Shown here piece after piece: positions 34,627-45,447 of a stretch of DNA of 64,000 nucleotides. This DNA is from Dryomyza anilis (Eukaryota > Arthropoda > Insecta > Diptera > Dryomyzidae), in NCBI GenBank assembly GCA_951804985.1, contig OX638135.1, forward strand, positions 68,986,680-69,050,679, given 5' to 3'. The notes beneath the pieces were generated by a model. It made no database searches, was not told where the DNA came from, and saw only the letters and a list, made by a program, of their open reading frames with translations. The position numbers and the translations under genes are program-made. Within the stretch, counting starts at the first letter, position 1; every line of letters begins with the position of its first letter.

Positions 34627-35587
34627 TAGACTGACAATGGAAAATTATGATTTCGAATCGAGAGAAGGTCACCCCCTAGAAATGCTCTATTGGATGAAAA
34701 AATCGATGTGAGGAATTTTCAGCGAAATCCGATTATGGGAAATGGACCCGCCGGACCTCAAAGTAAGCGTTTTCGTACGACAATCGACAATTTTAAAATT
34801 GTATTGAAATTATGTCTCTCAACACATTAAACTTAAAAGGTGTGTTAGTCATCAGTTGGAAAATTTAATTAGCTTTCAACAAAATATAAATAAAAAAACG
34901 GATAAAAAATACATAGGAAGTGATTATTTTCACAGACATCCTTCGTTTTTTTATTTTCATCAGTCACGCCTAGTCTGAAATACTTTAAACTCAAAAGTTC
35001 GATTCCCATCTCAAATTTATTTTGAATATGTTTTTGACATTCCTTGTGATTATTTTAGGATTAATAAAAAAAATTGTAGACTTTTTAAAATATAGCGATA
35101 ATAATGCATTTTTGATGCAGTTTTTACTTTTTTTTTTTAGTAATTAATAAATAATCTTAATAACTTAATTTCATCTTAAAATAATCGATAGTGATTTTAA
35201 AAACATATTCCAAAAAAATTTGAGATGGGCATCTACTTTTGAGATTAATTTGTTTCAGGCCAGGCGTAACTGATGTAAATAAAAAACGAAGGATGCCTGT
35301 TTAAATAATCACAGCTTCTGTATTTCTTATCCGATTTTTTACATTTATAGTTTGTTGAAAAGCTCATTTAGTTTATTGCGTTTGAGAGACGTCATTTAAA
35401 TTCAATTTTGAAATTGTTGATTTAGGTACGAAAACGCCTACTTTGAGGTCCCGGCGCGTCCATTTTCCAAATTCGGATTTCGCTGAATTCTCCACATCGA
35501 TATTCTATTTCAATAGAGCATTTCTAGGGGGAGACCTTCAAAATCAAACTCGATGATTTATTTTCATACAAAGTCATTGTCAGTCTA
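34627..35587. mobile_element. Long-arm foldback element, hAT-like
   Basis: Arms of about 430 bases (34,627-35,060 and 35,170-35,587) are inverted, starting TAGACTGACAATG and ending CATTGTCAGTCTA. An 8 bp duplication with one mismatch flanks it: ATGCTGAT (34,619-34,626) and ATGCTCAT (35,588-35,595). Non-coding. The arms have diverged by many substitutions, so it is old. Confidence 0.75.
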
Positions 35588-35595
35588 ATGCTCAT

Positions 35596-36419
35596 ATAGG
35601 TAGGTGTACCAGTTTTCGATTTCTCTAGGATATCACTGGTACGCCGGTTTGGTTTTGGTTAAAGTTTGGTCACAAACAAATGGCACAGTTTGAAGAAAAA
35701 TATTTCAGACAGAATACGAAAAGCCAAACAGCATTACAATTAAACTTATTCATTTTTAAAGTTTCTTCAATATGGATCCATCACTACAGAATCATGTCGA
35801 ACAGGATTATGATAACATTGCATTGTGATCATTCTAGGCTATGTATAACATTTTAAGTATCTAGATCATCGGGAAGTTAGTTTAAAATGAATTACATAAT
35901 TTGTACAGAACGTACAGACAAGAAAGCGAGCTAAAAAAAATAATTCCATAAATTAAAAGTATTCATCGAATGTTTAATAATGGTACTTCTGTTTTATTGT
36001 AGCGTCATTCCTTACAATGACTTTTACATAAAAATTTAAATACAAAATTTGTAAAAATATTTGAATTTATTTTTAATTGTCTATGATTATGAGATTATGA
36101 GATTTAATATTGAAACATTTTGATATAGAACTTAAAATATATAGAACTCGAGTTGCGTATTCCTGAGAATCTTAGTCAAAATACAATGTTGTATATTCGT
36201 ATACAATTTAAAGTCTACCTACTATTTTTGACAACCCCCTTTTATTGACAATTTTAAAAGATTAAAATTTCAATCTATATTGGTAGTTTGTAATTTAAAA
36301 ACCCGCAAATGTAGCAAACTAGCAGGGACCCATGCTTCGCTGTGCACGTTTTTTTTTTAATTAGTTTTATAAATGTAGTAACCAAATCAAAAAAAATCTC
36401 CGCCAAAAACACTTTTCTC
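35596..36419. other. AT-rich intergenic DNA
   Basis: Nothing recognised except CCATGCTTCGCTGTGCACG at about 36,330, which resembles, inverted, CACTGCGAAGCACGGGTCC at 62,026. Confidence 0.4.
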
Positions 36420-36654
36420 AAAGACAATTCTTCCCCATAGAAATCTTCCCCATAGTCTTCCCAATAGAAGTTTTAGAGTGGTGATTTTTAGTGTGTTGTG
36501 ATTTAATGTTGTGAGTTTTAGTGTGGTGAGTTTCGTTGTGGAGAATTTTGGTGTGGTCAATTTCGGTATGGTGAGTTTAAAAAATTTGGGGTGGTTGATA
36601 CCCTGATGTGAAATATCTGGATATAACTATAATAACTGTTGATATACACAAATG
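36420..36654. repeat. AGTGTGGTGAGTTT-type dispersed repeat
   Basis: Irregular tandem copies of a T/G-rich 10-14-mer. The same sequence family, with a following GTGAAATATCTKGATAT segment, is at 16,990-17,190 and 62,090-62,640. Confidence 0.6.
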
Positions 36655-37010
36655 AAAATGTAACTTCAATGGGGCGTTCCACGCCATGTGGTCCAGTTCC
36701 GCCCACATTCGGCGAGACTGTTTAGAATGAATAATTATAACGCTGACCATAATTTCATTAAATTTTTTATCCCAATTGCTGATAAATTGTGTTTTTAATT
36801 TATGGCAGGTGCCACGCCCAATCCACCAACCTCACCGAGATATAGCCTATACTCTGCCTATAGCCTATTGTGTCAAAATTCGATTCGGTTGAGCAGTTTA
36901 GACGTCTATTCGGAAAAAACATACATACATACATACATACACACATACATAAGAAAACAGAATGTTTATGAGAGTGTTGCTTCAACTAAAATACTTCTCG
37001 ATTTAACAAT
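36655..37010. repeat. Repeat segment, inverted copy at 57,545-57,860
   Basis: Includes CAATGGGGCGTTCCACGCCA, GCAGGTGCCACGCCCAATCC and a (CATA)n run at about 36,921-36,950. The whole order is present in reverse complement at 57,545-57,860. Probably an uncharacterised non-autonomous element. Confidence 0.7.
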
Positions 37011-37778
37011 TAATTTTGCCTATTACCCAAAAAATGTTACCAATATTTTTAAATATATTTTTTTTATTGAATAAATATAAATTGACATGAGGATCTGCCG
37101 CCTCTGTCTTCTAACTAAAAAATGTCCTTCCTTCCGAAACTTTCTGGCTTGCTTTGCTTTTTCCACTTCATCACTGTATATAAATATCATTTTTCTGTAA
37201 TTTTGCTTGAAATATGTTCGACTTCTGTGAGTCTTGGATTTTTTAAATTACAAATTAAGTACAAAATGTATTAATGATACAATTTGTACAAAATGTGTAA
37301 CTCTCCAAACTCCCCTGAGCTATGTCCAGATTTAAACTTTTTGGATTAAATAAATCAATTCTTTGAAAAATATTGATATTTTGTAAAACTGAAATAAAAT
37401 AAGCGCTAGTTGGATGAGCGTTATCAAAAATGTTAAAAAAAGTGTCCAACGGCTGATGGGGGGCTGGAAGACTAAAATACGGAAATTCGTCATATCTCAT
37501 TCAGAAATTTAAACCTTTAACTATTTTAAAAACTATGGAAAACTATGGTATTGTTCTTCTTTTGTGATATAATTTTTTTCTTTTACCATGTTAAGTTTTT
37601 AAGTTATTAATTAAAGAAAATGTAAAAATAATTTCGCTAACACGCTTTAAAAAAATAAATGTATTCATTTATTTAATCTGTTACTTAGCCATGTAGAAAA
37701 CCAGAAACTTCAAACTCAAAGAAACTTCAATTTAAAACAGAAATAATGACGTCTTTAATTTACAAAATAATAAAACAA
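37011..37778. other. AT-rich intergenic DNA
   Basis: No gene recognised. The minus-strand 81-codon frame at 37,255-37,500 has no known motif. Confidence 0.35.
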
Positions 37779-37893
37779 TGCGGATCCATACGTCGTTCTT
37801 AGAGGGTGATGATTTTGAAAAATGATCATATATATATGTCATTTTTCAAAATCGTCCCCTCTAAGAACGACGTTTGGATCCGCCCCTGGTTGG
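37779..37893. mobile_element. Short palindromic element
   Basis: A near-perfect palindrome of about 115 bases whose tips read GGATCCAWACGTCGTTCTTA inward, with a TATATATA centre. One tip, CAGGGGCGGATCC (inverted here), abuts the RTE fragment, and the same tip breaks RTE homology at 58,311 and 61,899. The latter copies have (TA)n-expanded centres. Confidence 0.65.
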
Positions 37894-37984
37894 CAAGAGT
37901 TATTATTCTGCTAATCTCCAGACTGACGTTGCTTTCTTTGATGTTGGTACCTAGGTAGACGAAATCTTTCACAACTTCGAAGTT
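37894..37984 (-). pseudogene. RTE LINE scrap flanking the Polinton
   Basis: The minus strand encodes [20 protein letters not shown], the RTE C-terminal VKDFVYLGSSVNSNNDVSLE block in a third variant. It is cut by the palindromic element on one side and by the Polinton on the other. Confidence 0.7.
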
Positions 37985-37990
37985 GTTGTT
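37985..37990. repeat. Left target-site duplication of the Polinton
   Basis: GTTGTT directly before the Polinton terminus. The right counterpart at 53,681-53,686 is GTTTTT (one mismatch). The unoccupied paralogue at 58.2 kb shows GTGGTT at this point. Six bases is the standard Polinton duplication length. Confidence 0.7.
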
Positions 37991-38316
37991 AGTAGTATGT
38001 TTGCGCCGGTTCTGGCTCAAAGGGGCTCCATGGAGCCATAAGGAGCCATGAGGAGCATTTTTTTAACAGAGGTGTTGTTATTGTTTTCAATAGGGATCAT
38101 TTTTTAACAGAGGTCTTGTTAGTGTATTTCAGTTGAGATCAGTTTTTTATCAAAACCGTTCTACTTGTTTTCATATGGAGTATTTTTTAAGATGTGTGGA
38201 TCATATTTTATCAAAAGCGTTCTAATTATTTTCATACGGAGTATTTTTTAACATTGTTGGATAATATTTTATTGTTATTGTTTTCAATAGGGATCATTTT
38301 CTAACACAGTAGTTGT
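37991..38316 (+). repeat. Polinton left TIR, outer part
   Basis: 326 bases matching, inverted, the outer part of the right TIR (53,680 inward). It contains repeated TTTTATCAAAASCGTTCTA and GGATCATTTT blocks. It is cut at 38,316 by the LOA-like LINE and resumes at 43,253. Confidence 0.9.
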
Positions 38317-38395
38317 CCCCCACGTGGTGGTTACCTTGACGTGGTGTGGGGGCTTAAGTTACAATGACTCAATAAGGCTAAGCAGACGGAAACTT
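38317..38395 (+). ncRNA. Candidate HDV-like self-cleaving ribozyme at the LINE 5' end
   Basis: The first seven bases CCCCCAC pair perfectly with GTGGGGG at 38,346-38,352 (P1). ACC (38,333-38,335) and GGT (38,343-38,345) can form a 3 bp P3 adjoining P1. CTTA/TAAG (38,353-38,356, 38,373-38,376) can form P4, and GGCTAAG at 38,376-38,382 looks like the J4/2 strand with its catalytic C. HDV-like ribozymes are known at the 5' ends of R2 and other LINEs, cleaving at the first element base. I could not find a convincing P2. Confidence 0.45.
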
Positions 38396-38522
38396 TTTTT
38401 TTTAAGTTTCTGGTAGGGTCACCCTTGTCAGACAGGCTTGTGATGAGTAATGAACTAAATACTACCATAGTATTTTTTATTGGTGGGGTGGCAGACTCTA
38501 AAGAAACCCCTACACCACCGCG

Positions 38523-39563
38523 ATGGGTCAACATAAAGATTTAACTACTCCACAAAAGTGGCAATCCACCCGCTTCGACGCCCAACTGGAAGCTAAACTT
38601 CCATTGGAGACCGGACCCGGATCTCTGAATACAGAGGTCAGGTTGTCCGATGCCCAGGTGAGTAGGAGAAGGAAGAATAAAGCGAAAGATCGCAAAGAGG
38701 CTGAATAGGCTAAAGGCGACGCTGGAGCTTTCTCTTCCCCAGCTACCACAGCAAAACGCGATAGATCGGTGGAGGTTACTCCGACTGAAGCCGGACCATC
38801 CGCTGCTGCTGTGGTGGCTGCCAATGCACCTGAGAAGCGCAATGGCAAGACATTTAAAACCTTCACTGCTACTGCGAAACCCCGTAACTCCCAGAACTCG
38901 ACAGTTTCCAGTGATATTGCTTCCACAAGCAAGAGCACTGGTGCTTCATGTTCCGGATCGGCTGCGGATGAACTGCCTTCAACATCCACTGGCAGAGGTA
39001 TGCTAGCAATATCATATCGTGATGCTGCTCGCAAAACTTATTCGGTTGCGATTATTGGCAAATTGGGGAAGGAGCAAAAGATGAATGATGCAGAAGTAAA
39101 ACACTGCACCGATCATCTTTGGCGGCTAGTCAGCACCGGCGGTGTCAGTGCAAACGCAAAAGACTATGAGACGAGTGATGGCATCATGAAGGTGCTATGC
39201 TCTTCACAAGACAATTTCGATTGGATTGCAACAGCCGTTGCTAAAATCCCCCCCTTGGGCAAATCGCGCTTCGCTGTTTTCAGCGGAGACGAACCCAAAC
39301 GCAGGCGAGCAATATGCTGGATACCTGGTCCTATCAGGAAAACAGCGGAAGTGTTTGCCTGCCTACGTGCTCAGAACCAGGGCATCGAAACGAACGGATG
39401 GAAAATCTATAGCCATAAACCAGAGCGAGGTCCGGAGGACAAGGAGGGCTCAACCCTGGTTGTTGGCTTAGACCAGAAGTCGTTAGATGTCATGCTATCT
39501 AAGTACGACAACCATCTAAACTTATTCTTTGGACGGATCAAATACCGAAACAATTCCAAATGA
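38523..39563 (+). pseudogene. LINE ORF1, DUF4780-like, one in-frame stop
   Basis: Starts ATG at 38,523 (MGQHKDLTTPQKWQ) and stays in one frame to TGA at 39,563, interrupted only by TAG at 38,706-38,708; about 345 codons. The first third is basic and Ser/Thr/Ala-rich. The C-terminal 170 residues have the DUF4780-type pattern, with IIGKLGKEQKMNDAEV, DNFDWIATAVAKIP and a WIPGP motif followed by LRAQNQGIETNGWKIY. ORF1 proteins of this type are thought to bind RNA and chaperone the LINE transcript. No zinc knuckles are present. It could be rescued only by stop-codon readthrough. Confidence 0.8.
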
Positions 39564-39600
39564 ATAGGCATATGATGAGAAACGAGTTAATTATCCTGTC

Positions 39601-42600
39601 GTGATATTTACTCAGATCAATCTGCAACATTCTAAAGCTGCTACCGCTTTACTAGGTAAGCGGCTCTCCATGTTGCATACATTACCTCACATCACAACCA
39701 TTCAAGAGCCATGGGTGTATAACAAACGCATCTGTGGTCTTAGTGAACTACGTGGTGAAACCATACTATACGATGTCAAGCCGCAAGGCCTAGAAGCTGT
39801 CTTATAGTATCGAAACACTTTACTGTCACCAAGTTAACCCAATTCTGTGGGCAAGACCTGGTGGCAGCCAAAGTGAGCTATGAAAGCGATAGTGGATGGA
39901 AACATCTGTTTGTCGCCTCAGGCTACTTCCCCCATGACTCACTACTGCCTCCTCCGCCAAAGGCAATTGTTAAACTCATAGAGTACTGTGATCTTAAAGA
40001 GACCGGCCTTATTATTTGCTGTGACGCTAATGCTCAACACACTGTGTGTGGCAGCAGTAAATGCAACGCACGAGGTACCACACTCCTTGACTTCATTATT
40101 ACCTCCAATCTGAAGATTCACAACACTGGTAATAAACCCACGTTTGTGATTGCTAGAAGACAGGAAGTGATTGACCTAACTTTGTCTAACTGTAGACTGA
40201 GAGAGCCAATCTTAAACTGGAATGTTTTTAAAGAATATTCTTTATCGGACCACAGGTATATCGAGTTTCATACTGACCGAGAGGTGCTGCCCTCTTTGAC
40301 GGTAAGAAACCCTAGAATAAGGAACTGGGCATGCTTCAGACATGAACTTGAGAATTCCCTCAATATTCCTGTCAGAATTCGTACCAAAGAAAGTATTGAG
40401 ACGTTCGTTCAAGTTATGAACGGTGTCATAAATACTAGTTTTGTACGAACATGTCCGGTACGAAAAACGTTATCCAGACCTCCCGTTCCTTGGTGGAACG
40501 CTTGTCTTGAAACCTTGCGCAAGGATTCCAGAAAGCTTTTAAATAGCGAACTAAGGAGCAATTTAGACTCTGACTGGTTTCTTTATCGATCTAAGCAGAA
40601 AGAGTATAAGAAACTAATTCGTAAATCGAAAAGTGTTTCTTATAAAGACTTCTGCAGTAGCATCGAATCCTGCAGTGAGAATAGCCGATTGGTCAAGTTT
40701 CTTAAAAGAGACCGAACTGCCCGACTGGGCTCACTTCGGAGACCTGATGGCTCGTATACTGAGTCTAAGACAGAGGCACTCAGTGTCCTAGTTGAGACTC
40801 AATTTTCGGGAAATCAAATCCACATAGGGCCACTTTGTAATCCCAGCACTGGGGACTGCAATAACAACTCTAATGTGACAAAACATGACTGGCAGGTTGC
40901 CAGACTGGTTGTGTACGATGAAGCTATCCAATACGCAGTGGCCTCTTTCGATGGCTTCAAGTCACCTGGGCCGGATGGCATCTTTCCAGTCATGCTACAG
41001 GAAGGTATAACCCAATTGCAACCATGCCTAAAGAAGATCTTTAGAGCAAGTCTCGCATTTATTCCGACATCCTGGCGTTTAGTTAAAGTAGCCTTCATTC
41101 CTAAAGTTGGAAGAGAAGACTATTCCATAGCCAAGAGCTTCAGACCCATTAGTATGATGTCCTTCATACTAAAGTGTCTAAGAAAGACTAGTTAAGCTGC
41201 ACATCAGAAAAACATCGCTGTCAAGGTACCCACTATCATCAAGACAACATGCCTACCAACGTTGAAACAGCATTGCAACATCTGGTTGGCCGGATCGAGC
41301 ATGCTTTTCAGAGGATGGGCATATTTGTTGATAATGCGACTTTTGATGGAATGTGTGACGCAGCTAGAAGACATGGAATAGATGAAACATTGGTCAAATG
41401 GCTAAGGTCAATGCTAATGTTTAGGACCATCACTTCTGAGGCGGAGTGCGGTCAGTATATTATGGCAGGGGTGAATAGAGGAGGCGTTTTCTCCCCCCTG
41501 CTCTGGTGTATGCTGGTTGACTCTCTAGTCAACGATCTCGATGGACCAGGTCTCTATTCCCAGGCCTATGCAGATGATGTTGCCATTCTTGCCACAGGCT
41601 TTTCCCTCAATGAGGTCTGTGTTAAAACACAAAACTCATTGAACCGAATTGACAGCTGGTGTACTGCAAACGGACTTTCCGTCAACCCTCACAAAACAGG
41701 GATTGTTCTCTTCACTAGGAAAAGAATAATGACAGGATTATCTCTACCAGTACTTAAGGGTGTCACTATTCCTCTGTCTAACGAAGTAAAATATCTGGGC
41801 TTAACTCTAGATAGTAAACTACTTTGGACAAAACATGTTGAAAATAAAATTTCGCGAGCATTGAATGCCTTCTGGCAATGCAGAGGAATTTTTGGGAACA
41901 CATGGGGACTATCGCCGAGCAAAACCTTATGGATTTACACGGCAATGATAAGACCGATGATATCATATGCATCGGTAGTCTGGTGGAACAAGCTGTCGCG
42001 AAAATGCGTGACAACTAGTCTTGCCAAGATTCAGAGAACCGTGTGTCTGGGTGTTACGGGTGCCTTTCCCACTACACCTGGTCCAGCACTGAATAAAATC
42101 TTAAACCTACCACCACTTGACATCTTCATCAGAGGCGAAGCCATGAAAGGCTGCTGTAGACTAATACGAGGTGGTTTCTGGTTTAATGTTCCTTGGAATA
42201 TCATTGACACTCCATTAGACACCTGTCTACTGGAGATGCCCTCTGATGCAATGATAACAGAAATATTACCAAGACGAAATTTTGAGGTCTGCCAACCTGA
42301 CATTCAAGACTGGCTAACGCCTGACTGTGAGCCAGGTAGAGGGTCACACCGCATTTTCACAGACTGCTCCAGAACCGATCAGGGATCTGGTGCTGGAGTG
42401 TTTGTGGAACCGGATGACCGCAGACTTCACTTCGCCTTAGGCGACAATGCCTCGGTATTTCAAGCCGAAGTCTATGCTATACTTATGGCTATGGACTACA
42501 TTGCGGATAATAGATGGCAGAACAGGGCTATATCAGTTTGCAGCGATAGTCAGGCTGCTCTTATGGCTTTGAACAACCATGTCATCACATCCAAAATTGT

Positions 42601-43161
42601 ACGTCAATGCAGATCACGTCTCAATTGTGTTGGTAAATACAATACACTGAAACTGATTTGGGTGCCGGGCCATAAAGGAGTTTCGGGCAATGAAACATCT
42701 GACGAACTAGCACGTGCTGGATCTGAGGATAATCCCTTTGGACCAAAACCTGTGCTTGGACTACCTGCATCTACGGGAAAATTCGTCATCAGCTCTTGGG
42801 TCGCCTCCGCACACAAGAGCAGATGGCTGAATGAGACGAAATGCAGATTCTCCAAGCTCATGACACCGACGATAACCAAAAGATCGACCTCGTTTCTACT
42901 TTCCTTAAGTAGAAAGGAGTGCAGAAAACGGACGAGACTTCTAACGGGACACAACGCATGTGAAAAACACATGAACGCAATCGGCCTGGCCGAAAGCGCC
43001 TTATGTTCTGCCTGCTACGAAGAACTGGCACCACAGAGCACTATCTCTGTGACTGTCCAGCATTTTCTAGAATTAGAAGGCAGATCTTTGGCACAGACGT
43101 GATGAGAGAGGATCAGCTTCACCCTCTATCACACAATAGTGAATCTAAGAAGTATCATTAA
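39601..43161 (+). pseudogene. LINE ORF2: APE endonuclease, reverse transcriptase, RNase H
   Basis: Domains in order: APE endonuclease (39,601-40,300), with INLQHSKAAT, IICCDANAQH and the SLSDHRYI catalytic His block; RT (about 40,930-42,200), with FKSPGPDGIFPV, SFRPISMMSF and the YADD box in QAYADDVAIL; RNase H (about 42,340-42,720), with FTDCSR, QAEVYAI, CSDSQAA and GNETSDELAR; and a final CSACYEE...HYLCDCPAF zinc-knuckle-like tail. Breaks: a stop at about 39,807, a frame change before 39,861, another at about 41,190-41,255 around the HAYQR block, and one near 43,030. The first RT aspartate block (IEGAFDN type) looks shortened at GIFVDNATFDGM. Translation likely needed reinitiation after ORF1. 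Confidence 0.88.
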
Positions 43162-43252
43162 AAACCAGGGAACTGGGTCACAGCACAATGGATATAACCC
43201 TGTCTGAGTGCTGTGGCTCTATTTTTTATCCCACATTAAAAAAAAAAGTTGT

Positions 43253-44141
43253 TAGTATAATTTCAGGTGTATTATATGTATACTATATACATTATAATGG
43301 CATGGAGCAATTGGGATGACATTTTAACATATAGTGTTAATGTTGATACATACATATATATTATATGTATGTTATGAAGGCATGCAGCCGTAAAGAGTAA
43401 ATTTGTATCTCATATTGTTGTTGGGATAATTATTTCGGAGTAAGCTTTTTTAATGGCAATATTTATAAACGTATTTATAAACGTACGTAATAATTTTGTT
43501 GTTGTATATGTTATAGAAGCAATTAAAATTTCAGTTTTATGCTTGATGATTTATTTTGCATGATCATCAAGAGAGTTGAGGAACAAAGGGTTCAATTTAA
43601 AACTTTGTTGAGGAACGAATATTGTAATTTAAAACATGGCTATATGAATGAATGTTGTTATTAGACATATATTTTTTGGTGGGTAATTTTTTTGTTGTAA
43701 ACAGGTAAATGCACTTCTGCATTAATGCATTGCCACATATTTAATTCAAGGTGAATTTTACTATAATGGATATTGTAGTATATTTTTATTTTACAAAGTC
43801 ATGGTCATTTAATTCGTTTAATTTTCTTATATGAATGAATGGGCCATAAGACTCCATTGGGATCATTTTTATTTAAATTTGCATGGAGCAATAATGCTCC
43901 ATTGGGATCAATTTTTAAACAACATACTATAAGTTTTAATGATTGAACATGTTAAAACATGTTTAATTTTATTTAGTTTTTTCTTGAGTCAAATTTTATA
44001 TACTCTCTTTAAAATTTTAATTGAGTATATTTATACTGCTGGAATTATCTTTTTAACTCATTTTAAATAGATATCCATCATATATAAATGGATCGAAATT
44101 TGAATTGAAGTTATTTATCGTCTACATTACAATTTGATAGG
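43253..44141 (+). repeat. Polinton left TIR, inner part
   Basis: Continuation of the left TIR after the LINE. Matches 53,280-52,348 inverted, ending at CTACATTACAATTTGATAGG. Contains AATGGAGCATTA-like repeated blocks and, near its inner end, a TATA-like sequence. Confidence 0.9.
44078..44092 (+). promoter_or_regulatory. Candidate inward promoter in left TIR
   Basis: TATATAAATGG at 44,081-44,091 lies 60-70 bases before the ATG at 44,151. The same TATATAAATGG is in the right TIR, pointing inward toward the gene at 52,345. Duplicate inward promoters in TIRs are an inference from position only. Confidence 0.35.
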
Positions 44142-44150
44142 TACAAAAAT

Positions 44151-44522
44151 ATGGTAAGATTTTTTTTTTTTAATTTTTGTATTTATTAATTTATATATAT
44201 TTTTTTTTATTTTAAGGATTTCGCTGAAATTATTAGTTTAGCAAAAGGAAACCTCTCTACATACATTAGAGTAGATGACTTGACCATTGATCAGGAATTC
44301 AGGATTTCTAAATTTGAATGGAAAAACACAATTAATGGAACAAAATTAATTGTACATCTAACAGACAATAGATGGTTTTATCTACCAGCAAGAATTTCTA
44401 GAAAAGTTGAAACCGATGATCCATATTTATATAATATAAATGAGAAGAAGTGGTCTATTATTTTTAGAGGACGACAATCTGAATTAATGGGGATGGCTCT
44501 ATTCGATTTACGTTATGAATAA
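44151..44522 (+). CDS. Polinton hypothetical protein with a one-codon first exon
   Basis: An ATG at 44,151 is followed at once by a donor GTAAGA. An acceptor TTTTAAG at 44,216 joins it to an open frame starting GATTTCGCTGAA and running to TAA at 44,520-44,522, about 102 residues in all. The next in-frame ATG is 44,280. The protein (DFAEIISLAKGN; later KFEWKNTINGTKLIVHLTDN, WFYLPARISRK) is compact with a beta-rich look. I do not recognise the family. The ORF is intact, unlike most of its neighbours. The split start is inferred from sequence alone. Confidence 0.55.
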
Positions 44523-44960
44523 AAACGTATCTATATACTGACTTTTAAATATATTCATTTTTAAATAAAATATTTAAATATATACATATTGTTTTATTTA
44601 TTTATTCTTAAAACGATTTGAAACAATATAACAAATAATCAATAAAACTTATGTTTGCATTATCTGCTCAAAACTCAGTATAGCGTTTAATAAAATTGTA
44701 TCATCATCATAGTCCATGAAATTACAATAATGGCGATCCGCATTTAACATCCTCGGATCGTCTAAGTTAAGAAATAGATGATCTAGTCCATCATCTAACA
44801 ACCCTTCCTAATTCCAACATCTATCAAATTTACTGACGGGAGTGTTACGACTTCTAGTATTTCAATTTGAGGATTTACTTAATAAAATTTTTATTATTAA
44901 TATAAAATAATTTTAAAAAATATATTTAGTTATTTACTTACAATTATAAGTTTTTGCCTT
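44523..44960 (-). other. Possible second exon of minus-strand zinc-finger gene
   Basis: Reverse-strand frames here encode LDDGLDHLFLNLDDPRML and a D-rich tail (FMDYDDDTILL) ending at TAA about 44,657, with a frame break near 44,810. A donor-like GTAAGTAAAT lies at about 44,935-44,944 on the same strand. Together with the short zinc finger at 44,961-45,050 it may be a decayed two-exon gene. Confidence 0.3.
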
Positions 44961-45050
44961 TTAATACGAAAAATTATGTTTTCGCAGGATATGCCGCTTC
45001 AGATTGTTTTTAGTCGAGAATTTTAAATGTGGACAAAATTCACCCTCCAT
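44961..45050 (-). CDS. Tiny degenerate C2H2 zinc-finger ORF
   Basis: A 29-residue frame, MEGEFCPHLKFSTKNNL followed by KRHILRKHNFSY. It has the hydrophobic spacing and the H-x4-H end of a C2H2 finger, but the second cysteine of the C-x2-C pair is His. It resembles the finger at 45,448-45,654 in its NLKRHIL segment, suggesting duplication within the Polinton. Likely a remnant. Confidence 0.35.
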   Translation of the reverse strand: MEGEFCPHLKFSTKNNLKRHILRKHNFSY

Positions 45051-45447
45051 TTTTTAATGTGTATATATTAAAAGTGTGAAAACGATTAAAATTGATTAGT
45101 ATATCCATTGTATAGAACACCTTTATACATCAAAGTATGTAATATGATATATGTTTAACTGAATATATAAATTTGAATTCAGCAAAATTTAAAGTATATC
45201 TAGTGGAATACACCGGAAGACAATAAAATTCAGAATACGATTTCATAATTTTTGTACATTTTATAACAACTCCGTTTTCTATATTTTACTAAGTAATTTG
45301 AGATATCCCTACTATGCAAAAAAATAAATAAAATTTTAATAAGTCAGCAAAAATATTGATGGTAGGTAATGTTGATTTGAAGTTAAATAGCAATATTTAG
45401 TGTATATCTATCACTTCAATCCAACGTTTCCAAAAACATATTTTAAA

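Larger units (their letters stand above)
38317..43246 (+). mobile_element. LOA/R1-like non-LTR retrotransposon inserted in the Polinton TIR
   Basis: Full length at both ends: 5' end CCCCCACGTGGTGGTTACC, 3' end ...TATCCCACATT plus a 9-10 nt poly-A. A 6 bp target duplication AGTTGT is present at 38,311-38,316 and 43,247-43,252. Removing the element plus one duplication restores continuity with the right TIR. It carries ORF1 (DUF4780-like) and ORF2 (APE endonuclease, RT, RNase H, zinc-knuckle-like tail), the architecture of LOA/R1-group LINEs. ORF1 has one in-frame stop and ORF2 several frameshifts, so it is recently dead. Confidence 0.9.

Noticed and set aside
44280..44522. Naming the first Polinton gene as a PC4/p15-like protein
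   Set aside because: The KFEWKN beta-strand look is suggestive only; no family-defining residues could be confirmed.
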